In this document: piece by piece, positions 16,263 through 25,504 of the stretch
How positions within the stretch are numbered: the stretch's first letter is position 1
Layout: each line of letters opens with the position of its first letter
Assembly: GCF_023887685.1 (NCBI RefSeq)
Contig: NZ_JAMWMR010000024.1
Span: 1-64,000 of the forward strand
Direction of reading: 5' to 3'
DNA length: 64,000 bases
Source of the DNA: Streptomyces macrolidinus
GTDB lineage: Bacteria; Actinomycetota; Actinomycetes; Streptomycetales; Streptomycetaceae
Notes under the pieces: generated by a model
Seen by the model: only the letters and a program-made list of their open reading frames with translations
What the model was told of the DNA's origin: nothing
The model's database searches: none
Translations under genes and position numbers: made by a program

Positions 16263-16571
16263 GCCGTCCAGAGGTGGGAGTGGGTGTGATCGCCGGGTGA
16301 CCGGCGGATGTACGGGCCGCCCCCACCACGCGGCGGGGGCCCACCCGCCGGGTGTCCACGGCCGTGCCACTGCTCACGGAGCCGCCTCCGGGCTCGGTGC
16401 CGCAGTACAGCGAGTACGGACAGCCATCGGCGTGTGTACTACGAAGGTACCGGCAAGGATCGCGATACAGGAGGTATGGAGCAGAAGGTGTGACTCGACT
16501 CATTTCCGGCACGCGCAAGGCCGCCGGAGTTCCCCCGAGACCTGTCATATGCATGCCCTAGGGTTGCGGAC
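16263..16571. other. Intergenic region with probable leaderless promoter
   Basis: This 309-bp divergent gap holds no gene I can support. At its right end TAGGGT at 16559-16564, a good -10 sequence, stands exactly seven bases before the ATG at 16572, so transcription may begin on the start codon of the next gene. No clear -35 is visible. Confidence 0.45.
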
Positions 16572-17036
16572 ATGTCATCGCAGCAGCCGCAGTACAGCAC
16601 TCCCGTCCCGTCGGCCTCACCGGCACAGGCACCGGCATCGGCGGCGCCCCGGCGCCCCGGCCTCGTCCCGGTCGCCCTGCTTGTGACGGGTCTCCTGGTC
16701 GGCGGGGGCGCCGTGGGCGCGGCATGGGCCCTGAGCGGTGGCGACGGGGCCGCCACGGGGTCCGCCCCGGCGGACGACGCGCGCGACGCGTGCCGCGCCC
16801 TCGACGGATTCGACGAGTCGAAGTACATCTCGAAGGGACCGGAGTCCGAGATCGCGGTGAACCGGTTCACCGCGGCCGGTGCGCTCTCGCAGGCGGCGGC
16901 TGCGGGTGACAAGCAGTACAAGCCGCTCGCCGAAGCGGTCCGGCGAGCGCAGGACCTCCATGCGCGGACCTTCGAGTTCGGCAAGGAAGTGAAGCAGGAG
17001 CTGGCAACGGCCCGGAATGTCTGCGCTGACCTCTGA
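16572..17036 (+). CDS. Small membrane-anchored hypothetical protein
   Basis: A 154-residue protein: a proline/serine-rich cytoplasmic start (about 1-28), a single membrane segment (LVPVALLVTGLLVGGGAVGA, about 31-52) and an outside domain with two cysteines (RDACRALDGF and ARNVCADL) that could pair. No ribosome site is seen; the -10 at 16559 fits a leaderless mRNA. The extracytoplasmic part is largely helical. I do not recognise a characterised family. It is convergent with the next gene, 13 bases away. Confidence 0.72.
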   Translation: MSSQQPQYSTPVPSASPAQAPASAAPRRPGLVPVALLVTGLLVGGGAVGAAWALSGGDGAATGSAPADDARDACRALDGFDESKYISKGPESEIAVNRFTAAGALSQAAAAGDKQYKPLAEAVRRAQDLHARTFEFGKEVKQELATARNVCADL

Positions 17037-17049
17037 CGAGGCCCGTCGC

Positions 17050-17517
17050 TCAGCGAGCCGTGGTGCGTCGGAGCGGGTGATCCGGTTCACGGACTCCCGT
17101 GCCGAGCGCCACGGCCCGGCGCAGGGGCACCGCCGAAGCGAGGACGAACAGGCCGAAGAGGGTGATGGGGAGCAGCCCGACGGGGCGCAGCAGCCAGGTC
17201 CAGTCTTCCCGCACCTGCGGCCAGTTGGTGATCCAGTTCGCGGTGACGTCCAGCGCCATCACCGCGCAGGCCGACCAGATGCCCACAGGCCGTAGGAGTC
17301 CCACCAGGACGACGACCAGCGGATCCAGGACGGCCAGGCTGACGAAGAACACCTGCAACGGGAGCGGGGCGAAGGACGCGTAGACGTGGATCCCGCCCCT
17401 GAGCAGGTCCAGGACATGAGCACAGGTCCCCTCGAGGAAGCCGATCACGTACACCGCGAGGGCCCGACGCACCCACCGCGGCTGGTCCCTCCACCGTTCC
17501 CGTGCTCCACCCCTCAC
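17050..17517 (-). CDS. Small polytopic membrane protein, unknown function
   Basis: A 155-residue protein with about four hydrophobic segments (YVIGFLEGTCAHVLDLL, LQVFFVSLAVLDPLVVVLVGLL, IWSACAVMALDVTANWI, VGLLPITLFGLFVLASAV) and short basic tails. Codon use is fully Streptomyces-like, supporting a real gene. The start is a GTG at 17517 with no strong ribosome site, so it is uncertain. I recognise no family and no functional motif. It is convergent with the small anchored protein at 16572. Confidence 0.65.
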   Translation of the reverse strand: MRGGARERWRDQPRWVRRALAVYVIGFLEGTCAHVLDLLRGGIHVYASFAPLPLQVFFVSLAVLDPLVVVLVGLLRPVGIWSACAVMALDVTANWITNWPQVREDWTWLLRPVGLLPITLFGLFVLASAVPLRRAVALGTGVREPDHPLRRTTAR

Positions 17518-17619
17518 CTGGCCAACCTATGCGGCGCACCGGCATCGATCAAGGTGACGGAACGGGGTGGGCGGGCGTCCTGTCCGGAGCCCCGCTCATG
17601 CATGCCCCGGTCATGCGCT

Positions 17620-18888
17620 TCACCAGTCCCAGGCGTCGAAGTAGGCGGCCACGCCCGTGCGTCGGGCCTCCGCCACGGCGCTCAGGCGTGCGAAGTCCCG
17701 GGGCGGCATCAACGCCTTCCAGTCGGGCAAGGGCAGGACCCGGACCTCGTCGTGCTCCTGCGGGTTCACGACGATGGCGCGGATCTGCGCCGTGGTGAGC
17801 CGACCGCCGTCGAAGACCAACCCCATCGTGCTGTACGGCCATTCGGCGCCGGGCAGGCTGTAGACCATCGCCAGCAGCCGGGGCGGCCCGGACGGCGTGA
17901 GCCCGGTCTCCTCCTGGCACTCGCGCACGGCCGTCTGCCAGGGGCGCTCGCCCGGATCCATCGTGCCGCCCACCAACTGCCAGGGGTGGAAGGGGGAGTA
18001 GACGGAGTGCAACTGCAGCGGCCGGTCGTTCTCGTCGGTGAAGTAGAGGCACGCGAAGGCCGTGGCCTTGAGCACTGTCTCGGCGTACTGCTCGGGCGGC
18101 ATCCAGACGTGTTCGTGATCCCGCTCGCTCGGGACGGCCGGTTCGTCGGTGGCGCGCAGCCGCGCGATGCCCTCGGCGTCGGCGGGCACGGCAGCGTGGA
18201 CCACCGGTCGCCCGGCCGCGGCCGACGAGTCGGCTGCGGTGAACGGTTCGGCGGGTGCCAACGAGTCGGCAGGGGCCATGTCGCGGTTCATGAGACGTCT
18301 CCTTACGGCGAGTTGAGTACGCGGCACGGGGCGTGCGGTCGGGTCGGATTCCGTCGCCTCCACGGGCGGCACGAGGCGGAGACGGTCGGCTCCCGGGTCG
18401 TGGGCGATCGTGTCACCGGGCAGTTGGAAGTGAACCGCGAGCCGTGCGCCCGCCGCGTAGGCGTCCAGTCCGGCACGGCAGTACGCGACCATCGGGGCGG
18501 GCAGCGCGTCGAGGCGCACCCACTCCATCGCGTCGCAGACGTCCGGCTCCGCGATCCGTGGTTCCCCCGTCCACCGTCGCACCTCGAAGAAGACCCCGGT
18601 ACGGGAGGAACCGGCCGGGGACCGGTGGTGCACGGTGACGGCGGCCCGCACGTCCGCCGGTTCGACGACGACGCCGGTCTCCTCCCGCGCCTCACGCACC
18701 ACGGCGGTGACGACGTCCTCGTGCGGGCCGTCCAGATGCCCGGACGGCAGATGCCACAGCTCGGCAGCGTAGACCGCGCCGGCCCGCCGCGACAGCAGGA
18801 TCTCCGGTCCGTGGCCGGTCTCCCGGCGCAGGATCAGATGGACGTCCAACGGCTCGGTGTGCCGCCCCGCCCCGCCTGTGCCGCTCAT
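17620..18888 (-). CDS. Double-NUDIX-domain protein
   Basis: A 422-residue protein with two intact NUDIX boxes: GHLDGPHEDVVTAVVREAREETG in the first half, and GGTMDPGERPWQTAVRECQEETG in the second. The halves are joined by an alanine/proline-rich linker around residues 200-240. The second half resembles the partial gene at 1-363. Its start overlaps the stop of the triple-NUDIX gene (ATGA), so both are made from one mRNA that begins with an ABC exporter gene. Both domains look catalytically competent; substrates are unknown. Confidence 0.82.
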   Translation of the reverse strand: MSGTGGAGRHTEPLDVHLILRRETGHGPEILLSRRAGAVYAAELWHLPSGHLDGPHEDVVTAVVREAREETGVVVEPADVRAAVTVHHRSPAGSSRTGVFFEVRRWTGEPRIAEPDVCDAMEWVRLDALPAPMVAYCRAGLDAYAAGARLAVHFQLPGDTIAHDPGADRLRLVPPVEATESDPTARPVPRTQLAVRRRLMNRDMAPADSLAPAEPFTAADSSAAAGRPVVHAAVPADAEGIARLRATDEPAVPSERDHEHVWMPPEQYAETVLKATAFACLYFTDENDRPLQLHSVYSPFHPWQLVGGTMDPGERPWQTAVRECQEETGLTPSGPPRLLAMVYSLPGAEWPYSTMGLVFDGGRLTTAQIRAIVVNPQEHDEVRVLPLPDWKALMPPRDFARLSAVAEARRTGVAAYFDAWDW

Positions 18889-20336
18889 GCCTCACCCCAG
18901 CCCAACTCCGAGTACACACGGCCCGCGAGGACCCCTTCGATGGCCACGCGGGCGTACGGGACGATCTCCGTCGGCAGCTCTCGCGGCTCCCACCAGCGCC
19001 ACTCCACGCACCGGTCGGGCTCCAGCACCCTGGGCGTGCCGGTCCAGGACCGGGCCCGGAAGACGAGTTGCATACGGGGCCGCGCGCCCGGGGAGCCGAC
19101 GACGTGGACCGCGTGGACGAACTCGACATCGGCGGAATCGATGACCAGACCGGCCTCTTCCTCGGCCTCCCGCACCAGACAACTGACGGCGGACTCCCGC
19201 TCGCAGTGCCCGGCCAGGAAGTGCCAGACGCTCCCCGCGTACGCCGAGTCGGGATGCCGCAGACCGAGCAGAAGGCGGCCCTGGTCGTCCTCCAAGTGGA
19301 GGTGGACGCCCACGACATGGAGCTCCGTGCCGTTCAACGGGCGCGCGGTGTCGGCCGGAACGTGCTCGGCAGCGTGTCGGCGGATCAGGGCGCGCGTGGA
19401 CGGAGCCAGGCGCAGCCGGTCCAGCAGATCGGGGGTGAACCACCGGAGAAGGACGCCTTCGTGCAGGTCCACCGCGTCGGGGTCACCGTTCCAGCGGCCC
19501 GAGTAGACCTGGATGGGCACCGAGAGGCCCTCGACGCTCGTCTCCTCCTCCATCGCGTACGGCTTGAGGTCGACGACCTCCAACCCAGGTGTCTCTTCCG
19601 CGAGTTCGCGCCGCAGCGTGGCTTCCGGAGAGGCGTCGCCGGGCTCGCGGCCTCCGCCGAGGAGCGCGAACGCGCCTGGTTCCCAGATGCCGTCGTAGTG
19701 ATCCCGGAGATGGAGCAGATAGCGTCCGCGGCCGTCGTGGATCAGGGCGGACGCGTTCACCGGCTCAGGTCTGCCGTCGAGCGAGGAGTCCAGCAGCTTG
19801 GCGCGCACCGTGGGCTGCGTGACCTCGGCGAACGGTTGCCACACCGCCCCGGACACCTCTTCCTCCTGTAACTCGATCACCGGTGGCTGGTCGGCCGCGA
19901 GGTAGAACACGTACCGGAAGTCGTAGTGCCGGTGGACGGGTTCACCCTTGGCCGGGTTCGCGTCGAAGGTGTGGATGTCGATGTCCAGCGGCGTACCGAG
20001 GAACTGCGGGGTCAGGCACAGGGCACCGGGTCGGATCCCGGTCTCCTCGCGCAACTCCCGTAGCGCAGCGACCTGCAACGAGCCGTCGTCCGCCTCGACA
20101 TGGCCGCCCGGAGCGAGCAGCAGTCCGGTCACCTTGTGCGCGATGTGCAGCACACGCCGGTCACGATCGATGACGACCGCGCTGCATGTGACATGGCCGG
20201 GGAGGGTCGCGCGGTCGTACGGGTCGCCGGGGCCGTCGAGGGCGGCCAGCAACTCGGCCAGGGCGGCGCGCTCCCGGGGATGCCGGTCCAGATACGTATC
20301 GACGGTTTCGCGCAGGTGGGACCGGGTGAGCGGCAT
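18885..20336 (-). CDS. Triple-NUDIX-domain protein
   Basis: A 483-residue protein containing three NUDIX modules in tandem. Module 1 (about 45-185) has GGHVEADDGSLQVAALRELREETG. Module 2 (about 190-320) has GGGREPGDASPEATLRRELAEET. Module 3 (about 345-470) has AGHCERESAVSCLVREAEEEAG. The Glu-rich metal-binding helix is kept in all three; module 3 has Ala in place of the first Gly. The ATG at 20336 has a strong GAGGAGAT site. Three NUDIX units in one chain are unusual. It lies between an ABC exporter and a double-NUDIX gene on the same strand, so the products may clean up or mature nucleotide-linked compounds handled by the exporter. Confidence 0.82.
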   Translation of the reverse strand: MPLTRSHLRETVDTYLDRHPRERAALAELLAALDGPGDPYDRATLPGHVTCSAVVIDRDRRVLHIAHKVTGLLLAPGGHVEADDGSLQVAALRELREETGIRPGALCLTPQFLGTPLDIDIHTFDANPAKGEPVHRHYDFRYVFYLAADQPPVIELQEEEVSGAVWQPFAEVTQPTVRAKLLDSSLDGRPEPVNASALIHDGRGRYLLHLRDHYDGIWEPGAFALLGGGREPGDASPEATLRRELAEETPGLEVVDLKPYAMEEETSVEGLSVPIQVYSGRWNGDPDAVDLHEGVLLRWFTPDLLDRLRLAPSTRALIRRHAAEHVPADTARPLNGTELHVVGVHLHLEDDQGRLLLGLRHPDSAYAGSVWHFLAGHCERESAVSCLVREAEEEAGLVIDSADVEFVHAVHVVGSPGARPRMQLVFRARSWTGTPRVLEPDRCVEWRWWEPRELPTEIVPYARVAIEGVLAGRVYSELGWGEA

Positions 20337-20408
20337 GTCATCTCCTCATACTGGACGGGGACTTGGGGCACGGGTGGACCCCAGGGGGAAGCAGCCAGGA
20401 CCGTCGTC

Positions 20409-22466
20409 TCACGAGGCGTCTTCCTCGACGGGTGAGGCGTCTTCCTCGACAGGTGAAGACGGGCGACGGGCCCCGGGCACCGATACACCCGGCGAGGCCG
20501 TGAGCCCGTACTGGGCCGCCTGGGCGATGAACATGCCTTGATAGAGGCCCCCTTGACGTGCCATCAGCTCATCATGCGTGCCCTCTTCGGCCACGCTCCC
20601 CTGATCGAGTACGTAGATACGGTCCGCCTTGGCGGTCGCGGCGAGCCGGTGGGTGACGAGGACGACCGCGTGCCCCTGCTTGGCCAGGGACCACAGCCCC
20701 TCGAACGCCGCGATCTCCGCGTGCGGATCGAGCGCGGACGTCGGCTCGTCGACAAGCAGGAACGGCGCTCCCCGGTACAGGCTGCGCGCGGTGCCCAGCT
20801 TCTGCCACTGTCCGCCCGAGAGCTGCACCCCGCGCTCGTAGCCCTTGAACACGATCGAGTCCCAGCCGTGCGGGAGGTTCTCGATGAGCGAGAGGACGTT
20901 CGCGGCCCCGGCGGCCTCCTTGACCCGGTCCATGTCCCGGACGCGGTCGCCCGCGCCGATGGCCACGTTCGCGGCGGCGGTCATCTCCCAGCGGGGGAAG
21001 TCCTGTGCGAGCAGCCCCACTTGCCCGAAGATCCGGGTCCGGTCCGCCTCCCGCAGTTCGACCCGCCCGCCCTGCTCGTCCTCCCACCACACCTGCCCCT
21101 CGGTGGGCAGCAGCAGCCCGGCGAGCACCTTGGTCAAGGTGGTCTTGCCGGAGCCGTTCGCCCCCACCAGCGCGGTCACCTCGCCTCTGCGGACCGACAG
21201 GCTCACCCCCTTCAGCGCGGGGGAGTCGGCTCCCGGATACGTGAACGACACGTCGTCGACGCGTACGTGGTCCACGGCAGCGGGCAGGGGGGTGCCGGTG
21301 GACGGGATGGCGTGCTCGGTGGCCACGTCGATGGCCGACTCGGTGTCGGTGAGGAACAGCAGTTCCTCGTAGAGCCGGTTGACCTGCTGGATGAGGGAGG
21401 TCAGGCGCGAGGTCGAGTTGCGGATGGCAATGACCGCGGTCCCGCCCACGGCGAGCGGCAGCCCACCGCTCGCCAGCAGCCACCACAGGAGCCCGTAGCA
21501 CGCGAGCGACGCCAGCCCGGCGAACCCACCGGCCACCAGGTCCGTGGAGGCCTGCGCGCGTGCCAGGCGCCGCTGCTCGGCCTCGGTCTGCCGCGACATC
21601 TCCTCGTAGCTGCCCAGGAGTTTGGTTCCGGCCGCGTGCACGCGGATCTCACCTGCCGCGTGCGGGCGGGTCAGATAGGCCAGGAGCGAGGCGATCGCCC
21701 GTCGGTGGTCGACCCAGTGCAGCCGCGAGATGTAGTCGCGGCGCGCGGAGCGGACCGCGCCCCACCCCTTGGGCAGCGCGATCGCCAGCAGCATCGGCAG
21801 CAGGGTCCAGTGCAGCGACGCGAGGACGACCGCGGCTGCCGCCATGCCGATGAGCACGCTGCCCACGCCCACCGACAGCCGCAGCATGTTGCGGGCGGAG
21901 TCGGTACCGAACCGGCCAGCCTCCAGGACGCGTTGGACCTCCGGCCGCTCGGTCGCCTCCACCTCGACCCCGGTGACGGCCGTGTAGTACCGCGCCGACA
22001 CGGCCCGCTCCACCTGCGGCTCCAACCGGCCCGACATCGCCGTCGACCACGCCGACAGCAGCGCCGTCGCCACCGCGGTGACGGCCAGTACCAGCAGCGA
22101 GGGCAGTGCCTCATGGAGCTTGTCGGCGGTCGGGCCGTTCGCGAACAGCTTCGTGAGGACACTGTTGACCGCGACCAGCCCCCAGGCGGCCGTCACCCCC
22201 TGCCCGAGCTGGGACACCACGACACCGGTCAGCGCCCGGCGGTCCGTCTGCCATCCGGTGCGCAGCACCATGGTCACCATGCGCGGCAACGCGGCTGCCA
22301 TGTGCCCGAACGACAGCCGTGCCAGCGGCCCTTCGTGGCGTACGAACGACTCGTCGTAGCGGAGCCTGCCCCCGTACAGCTCGCGCTCCGCATTCGAGAT
22401 CCCGTCCTCGACCGCCTTGGCTCGCGTGTTCTTACGCGCCTGACGGCGTTCTCCGGCCGATGTCAA
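20409..22466 (-). CDS. ABC exporter, fused membrane and ATPase domains
   Basis: An exporter half-transporter of about 685-726 residues: a soluble N-terminus, a six-helix membrane domain (roughly residues 80-400 of the longer form) and an ATPase domain with GANGSGKTT, the signature LSGGQWQKLG, Walker B FLLVDEPTSALD and VLVTHR. The TTG at 22466 is chosen because AGGGGGAC stands just upstream; the frame is open to 22589. The C-terminus ends in a duplicated SPVEEDA unit. It heads the operon with triple- and double-NUDIX genes. Substrate unknown; peptide or lipid export is the family norm. Confidence 0.8.
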   Translation of the reverse strand: MTSAGERRQARKNTRAKAVEDGISNAERELYGGRLRYDESFVRHEGPLARLSFGHMAAALPRMVTMVLRTGWQTDRRALTGVVVSQLGQGVTAAWGLVAVNSVLTKLFANGPTADKLHEALPSLLVLAVTAVATALLSAWSTAMSGRLEPQVERAVSARYYTAVTGVEVEATERPEVQRVLEAGRFGTDSARNMLRLSVGVGSVLIGMAAAAVVLASLHWTLLPMLLAIALPKGWGAVRSARRDYISRLHWVDHRRAIASLLAYLTRPHAAGEIRVHAAGTKLLGSYEEMSRQTEAEQRRLARAQASTDLVAGGFAGLASLACYGLLWWLLASGGLPLAVGGTAVIAIRNSTSRLTSLIQQVNRLYEELLFLTDTESAIDVATEHAIPSTGTPLPAAVDHVRVDDVSFTYPGADSPALKGVSLSVRRGEVTALVGANGSGKTTLTKVLAGLLLPTEGQVWWEDEQGGRVELREADRTRIFGQVGLLAQDFPRWEMTAAANVAIGAGDRVRDMDRVKEAAGAANVLSLIENLPHGWDSIVFKGYERGVQLSGGQWQKLGTARSLYRGAPFLLVDEPTSALDPHAEIAAFEGLWSLAKQGHAVVLVTHRLAATAKADRIYVLDQGSVAEEGTHDELMARQGGLYQGMFIAQAAQYGLTASPGVSVPGARRPSSPVEEDASPVEEDAS
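20413..20454. repeat. 21-bp tandem duplication at 3' end of exporter gene
   Basis: Two copies of a 21-bp unit, differing by one base, encode the doubled acidic SPVEEDA tail of the exporter. It is a recent in-frame duplication that does not disturb the reading frame. Confidence 0.9.
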
Positions 22467-22774
22467 CGTCGGTCCCCCTGGCGCTCGCGGTTCTGTCTCC
22501 GGGCTCAACGACGCGGCGCGAATTTCGAACACATGTATTTCGGTCGCTCCGGGAACCCCGGTACTGAGCGGGTTGCGACGGCTGCGCACCGCACCGGCCC
22601 TTGTGCCGCAAGAGCGCTCCGGTGTGCCGGAGTTGGCCGAAACCCGACGTCTACGCCGCTCCGTGCAGGCGTCGTGCTGTCGTGGTGACCGGGGCCCCTC
22701 GCACCGAGGTCACGTCCGCGGAGTGAGCGAAGGCGTCGCACGGCGGGCGGCCGGGCGTGCCCGGCCCCCGGACT
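22467..22774. other. Intergenic region upstream of ABC exporter
   Basis: A gap of about 308 bp between two minus-strand genes (or 185 bp if the exporter starts at 22589). It must contain the exporter promoter. I see no small gene, no strong hairpin and no clear -35/-10 pair. Confidence 0.4.
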
Positions 22775-23443
22775 TCACAGGGCGTTCGGCCGCAGCAACA
22801 GGCATACGACGCCGACGAGGGCCATCAGCCCTTCCACGATCCACTTCGAGGGGCTCGCCCCGAGCAGCGCGCCGTGGATCAACTCGGAGAACGGCATGGT
22901 CAGCCAGAGCCACCCGAAGGTCGGCAAGGTGAGCAGACCCGCCGGTCGTCCGCTGACCGCGACCCACACCGCCACGCCCAGGAGCAGCCACAGGACGGAC
23001 AGACGCCGTCGCACGGAGTCGTCGGCCGGAGCCTCGTACGTCGCGGTGTGCCCGCGCACCGTCATCCGCACCACCGCGCCGTGCCATATCCGCAGCTCCG
23101 CGGGGTCGCCACGGCGCACGTCGTCGTACGTGTCCTTGCCGATGCCGCGCCACGCCGTGCGCTCCCCGTAGCGCAGGTGCAGACGGTAGTACGGGGTGCA
23201 GCTCCGCACACCGTTGGAGTCCGTGGTGCAGTTCTGACCGGCCTCCTTGCCGGTGACCGTTCCTGTCGCCTGCGCGACGCAGTCGGCCGCCGGTCCGTTC
23301 CGGCAGGCAGGCGCGTGCCGGAAGGTCACGACGGCGTCGTACGCCTCGGCCACCCATCGCGAACAACCGACGAGTCCGACGACGGCCGCCGCGAGGATCA
23401 GTACCCGCAACCACCGCCACATGCGCATGTGCCAAGCTCTCAT
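22775..23443 (-). CDS. Membrane protein of unknown function with lipobox-like N-terminus
   Basis: A 222-residue protein. The N-terminal hydrophobic stretch ends in VVGLVGC, which could be a lipobox or simply the first membrane segment. A soluble loop with four cysteines (PACRNGPAADC, QNCTTD, SCTPYY) follows, probably oxidised outside the membrane. The C-terminal third has two or three membrane segments around LSVLWLLLGVAVWVAV and WIVEGLMALVGVVCLLL. The ATG at 23443 or the one at 23428 could be the start. Standalone on the minus strand; family not recognised. Confidence 0.65.
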   Translation of the reverse strand: MRAWHMRMWRWLRVLILAAAVVGLVGCSRWVAEAYDAVVTFRHAPACRNGPAADCVAQATGTVTGKEAGQNCTTDSNGVRSCTPYYRLHLRYGERTAWRGIGKDTYDDVRRGDPAELRIWHGAVVRMTVRGHTATYEAPADDSVRRRLSVLWLLLGVAVWVAVSGRPAGLLTLPTFGWLWLTMPFSELIHGALLGASPSKWIVEGLMALVGVVCLLLRPNAL

Positions 23444-23591
23444 GACCTTTCGCCCCCGTGTCTCTCCCCGTTGGAGCGCTTCCAGGCCGGTGACGTCTAC
23501 GGGGGAGGGTGCCCTCCCTGGCGTCGGTGGGAAACACCGACGAGCCGGACAGACGACCGCTGTTGACGAACTCGGGGCGAGCGGGCGCGAG

Positions 23592-24749
23592 TCAGCGCAC
23601 GACCGGAGGGGTCCACCGGGCGTGGCGCAGGATGGTACGGACGGTCACGGCCGAAGGGGCCAGCCGCATCGCCGTGTTGCGTACGGTGATGGCTGCGGGA
23701 TGGGTCAACTGCTGCCCCATCCGCCCTGCTTGGCGGGCCGCGCGGGCAACTGCCTGGCTGCGCGGGCGGCGCTCGGTGTCGTACCGGGCCAGGGCGCCTT
23801 CGACGGTGGACTCGGCGGAGAGCGCGGCGGTCAGCACAGCAGCGTCCTCGAGCGCCTGGCAGGCGCCCTGACCGAGGTTGGGTGTCATGGCGTGGGCGGC
23901 GTCGCCGAGCAGGGCGACGCGTCCTGCGGTGTAGGCGGGCAGGGGGACGACCAACTCGTCGATGTCATGGTGCAGTACGGCCTCGGGCCTGGTCGCCGCG
24001 AGCAACGAGGGGATCGGGGCATGCCAACCGCCGCACCTGCGACGTACTTCCGTCAGCGGGTCGGCGAAGCGCGTACGGGCGGGGGAGTTGAGGACGGCGT
24101 GCCACTCCGCCCGGCCGTCCGCGAAGGCGATGTGGCCGAACTCCGCACCCGGGCCCCAGGTCAACTCGAAGTCGGCGTCCAGGGCGACGGGGCCTTCGGT
24201 GACGGCGCGCAGCACGGTCGATCCGCTGTAGGCGGGGCCGGGGTGGTCGGGGAACAGCTCGGTGCGCAGACGGCTGTGGAGACCGTCGGCGCCCACGACC
24301 AGGTCGGCGTCGAGGTCGCCCTGCTTCAGACGGACGCGCGGCCGTCGCGGGTCCGCACGGTCGACGGACACCGCCTCCGCGCCGACCGACAGGCACTCGG
24401 GCGGCAACGCGTCACGCAGCAACTGGTGCAGTACGGAACGCGGAATGCCGACGATCGGGGTGCCGAGCGCGCGCTCCAGGGCCCTGCCGTCCATCCGCGC
24501 CAGGCGGCTGCCACGAGGCGTCCGGGTGGCCCCGGTGTACTGCGGATGCGCCGCCGCGCGTACCGCCGCGCCGACGCCCAGGACGTCCAGCGCGCGGATG
24601 CCGTTGGCGTGCAGCGAGATGCCCGCTCCCGCGTCGTCGAGGAGCTGGGCGCGCTCGAGGACCGTCACCTCCCAGCCGATGCGCCGCAAGCCGATCGCCG
24701 TGGCCAGCCCTCCGATGCCTCCGCCGACCACCACTGCCCTGTTGCCCAT
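23592..24749 (-). CDS. FAD-dependent monooxygenase (PHBH/UbiH-like, group A)
   Basis: A 385-residue flavoprotein with the dinucleotide motif VVVGGGIGGLATA at the very N-terminus, the DG motif in VVGADGLHSRLR, and the FAD-ribityl motif LLGDAAHAMTPNLGQG about residues 275-290: the three signatures of NAD(P)H-dependent aromatic hydroxylases. The ATG at 24749 is preferred over 24770 because GGGGAGGT lies eight bases upstream. It is divergent from a TetR gene with two 16-bp operators in between, so it is probably repressed by that protein and induced by a small molecule, perhaps its own substrate. Confidence 0.88.
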   Translation of the reverse strand: MGNRAVVVGGGIGGLATAIGLRRIGWEVTVLERAQLLDDAGAGISLHANGIRALDVLGVGAAVRAAAHPQYTGATRTPRGSRLARMDGRALERALGTPIVGIPRSVLHQLLRDALPPECLSVGAEAVSVDRADPRRPRVRLKQGDLDADLVVGADGLHSRLRTELFPDHPGPAYSGSTVLRAVTEGPVALDADFELTWGPGAEFGHIAFADGRAEWHAVLNSPARTRFADPLTEVRRRCGGWHAPIPSLLAATRPEAVLHHDIDELVVPLPAYTAGRVALLGDAAHAMTPNLGQGACQALEDAAVLTAALSAESTVEGALARYDTERRPRSQAVARAARQAGRMGQQLTHPAAITVRNTAMRLAPSAVTVRTILRHARWTPPVVR

Positions 24750-24780
24750 ACCGGGCACCTCCCCTACCACACCCGCACTC

Positions 24781-24829
24781 TTCTACATCTGTAGAAGGAG
24801 GCTAGTGCACCTCTTCTACGTCTGTAGAA
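24781..24829. promoter_or_regulatory. Two TetR-type operators between monooxygenase and regulator
   Basis: Two 16-bp near-identical palindromes lie at 24781-24796 (TTCTACATCTGTAGAA, perfect 7-bp arms) and 24814-24829 (TTCTACGTCTGTAGAA, one arm mismatch). Centres are 33 bp apart, about three helix turns. A further half site TGTAGAA lies at 24837-24843, overlapping the likely -10 region of the regulator gene. Confidence 0.85.
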
Positions 24830-24850
24830 CCGGGGGTGTAGAACAGGGGA

Positions 24851-25408
24851 GTGACCACAGACCGACGCACCGCGCTCGCCGACGCGGCCATCCACGTCCT
24901 CGCCCAGGAAGGGGTACGCGGGCTGACGCACCGCGCCGTGGACCGGGCCGCCGACCTGCGGCCGGGCACCACGTCCGCGTACTACCGCACACGCCAGGCG
25001 CTGCTCACCGGGCTTGTGCGACGCCTTGTCGACCGCGACCAGGCAGAGCTTCAGACGCTGGGAGAGGTGGGGCCGAGGCCTCGGAACGCCGATGAACTGG
25101 TGGCCGCCATCGCCCTGTTCGTCGACGCACGCCTGACGGGCGAGGGCCGCGAACGGTCACTCGCCCGTTACGCCTGCGCCGTGGAGAGCGCGCGCCATCC
25201 GGAGCTGCGGGAGATCCTCACACCGCGCCGCAACGCCGCTCGCGACATCGTGCGCGACTTCCTGACGGCCCGAGGTGTCACGGACGCGGAGGGGCGGACC
25301 CTCACACTGCTGGCCTGTGTGGACGGCCTTGTCTTCGACCGGCTGGTCGGCGGCGGGCGCGTACCGGAAGCGGAGATCCAGGGACTTGTCGAGGCCGCTC
25401 TGCGGTAG
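24851..25408 (+). CDS. TetR-family transcriptional repressor
   Basis: A 185-residue regulator with the TetR helix-turn-helix at residues 10-55 (ALADAAIHVLAQEGVRGLTHRAVDRAA...TTSAYYRTRQALL) and a helical ligand-binding C-terminus. It starts at the GTG at 24851. TAGAAC at 24839-24844 followed by six bases fits a leaderless transcript. The promoter lies over the palindromic operators, so it should repress both itself and the divergent flavin monooxygenase at 23592. Confidence 0.88.
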   Translation: MTTDRRTALADAAIHVLAQEGVRGLTHRAVDRAADLRPGTTSAYYRTRQALLTGLVRRLVDRDQAELQTLGEVGPRPRNADELVAAIALFVDARLTGEGRERSLARYACAVESARHPELREILTPRRNAARDIVRDFLTARGVTDAEGRTLTLLACVDGLVFDRLVGGGRVPEAEIQGLVEAALR

Positions 25409-25504
25409 ACGACGGAAGGCGCGGTCGGGGAGGCGGGTCGTTCACGCGATGCGGCCGACCTCGACCGCGACCGGTCGGACCATGACGAACAAGCCGGACA
25501 GTCC

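Noticed and set aside
20538..22688. 716-residue plus-strand frame over the ABC exporter
   Set aside because: It mirrors the exporter gene; the composition is low-complexity and no motif is present.
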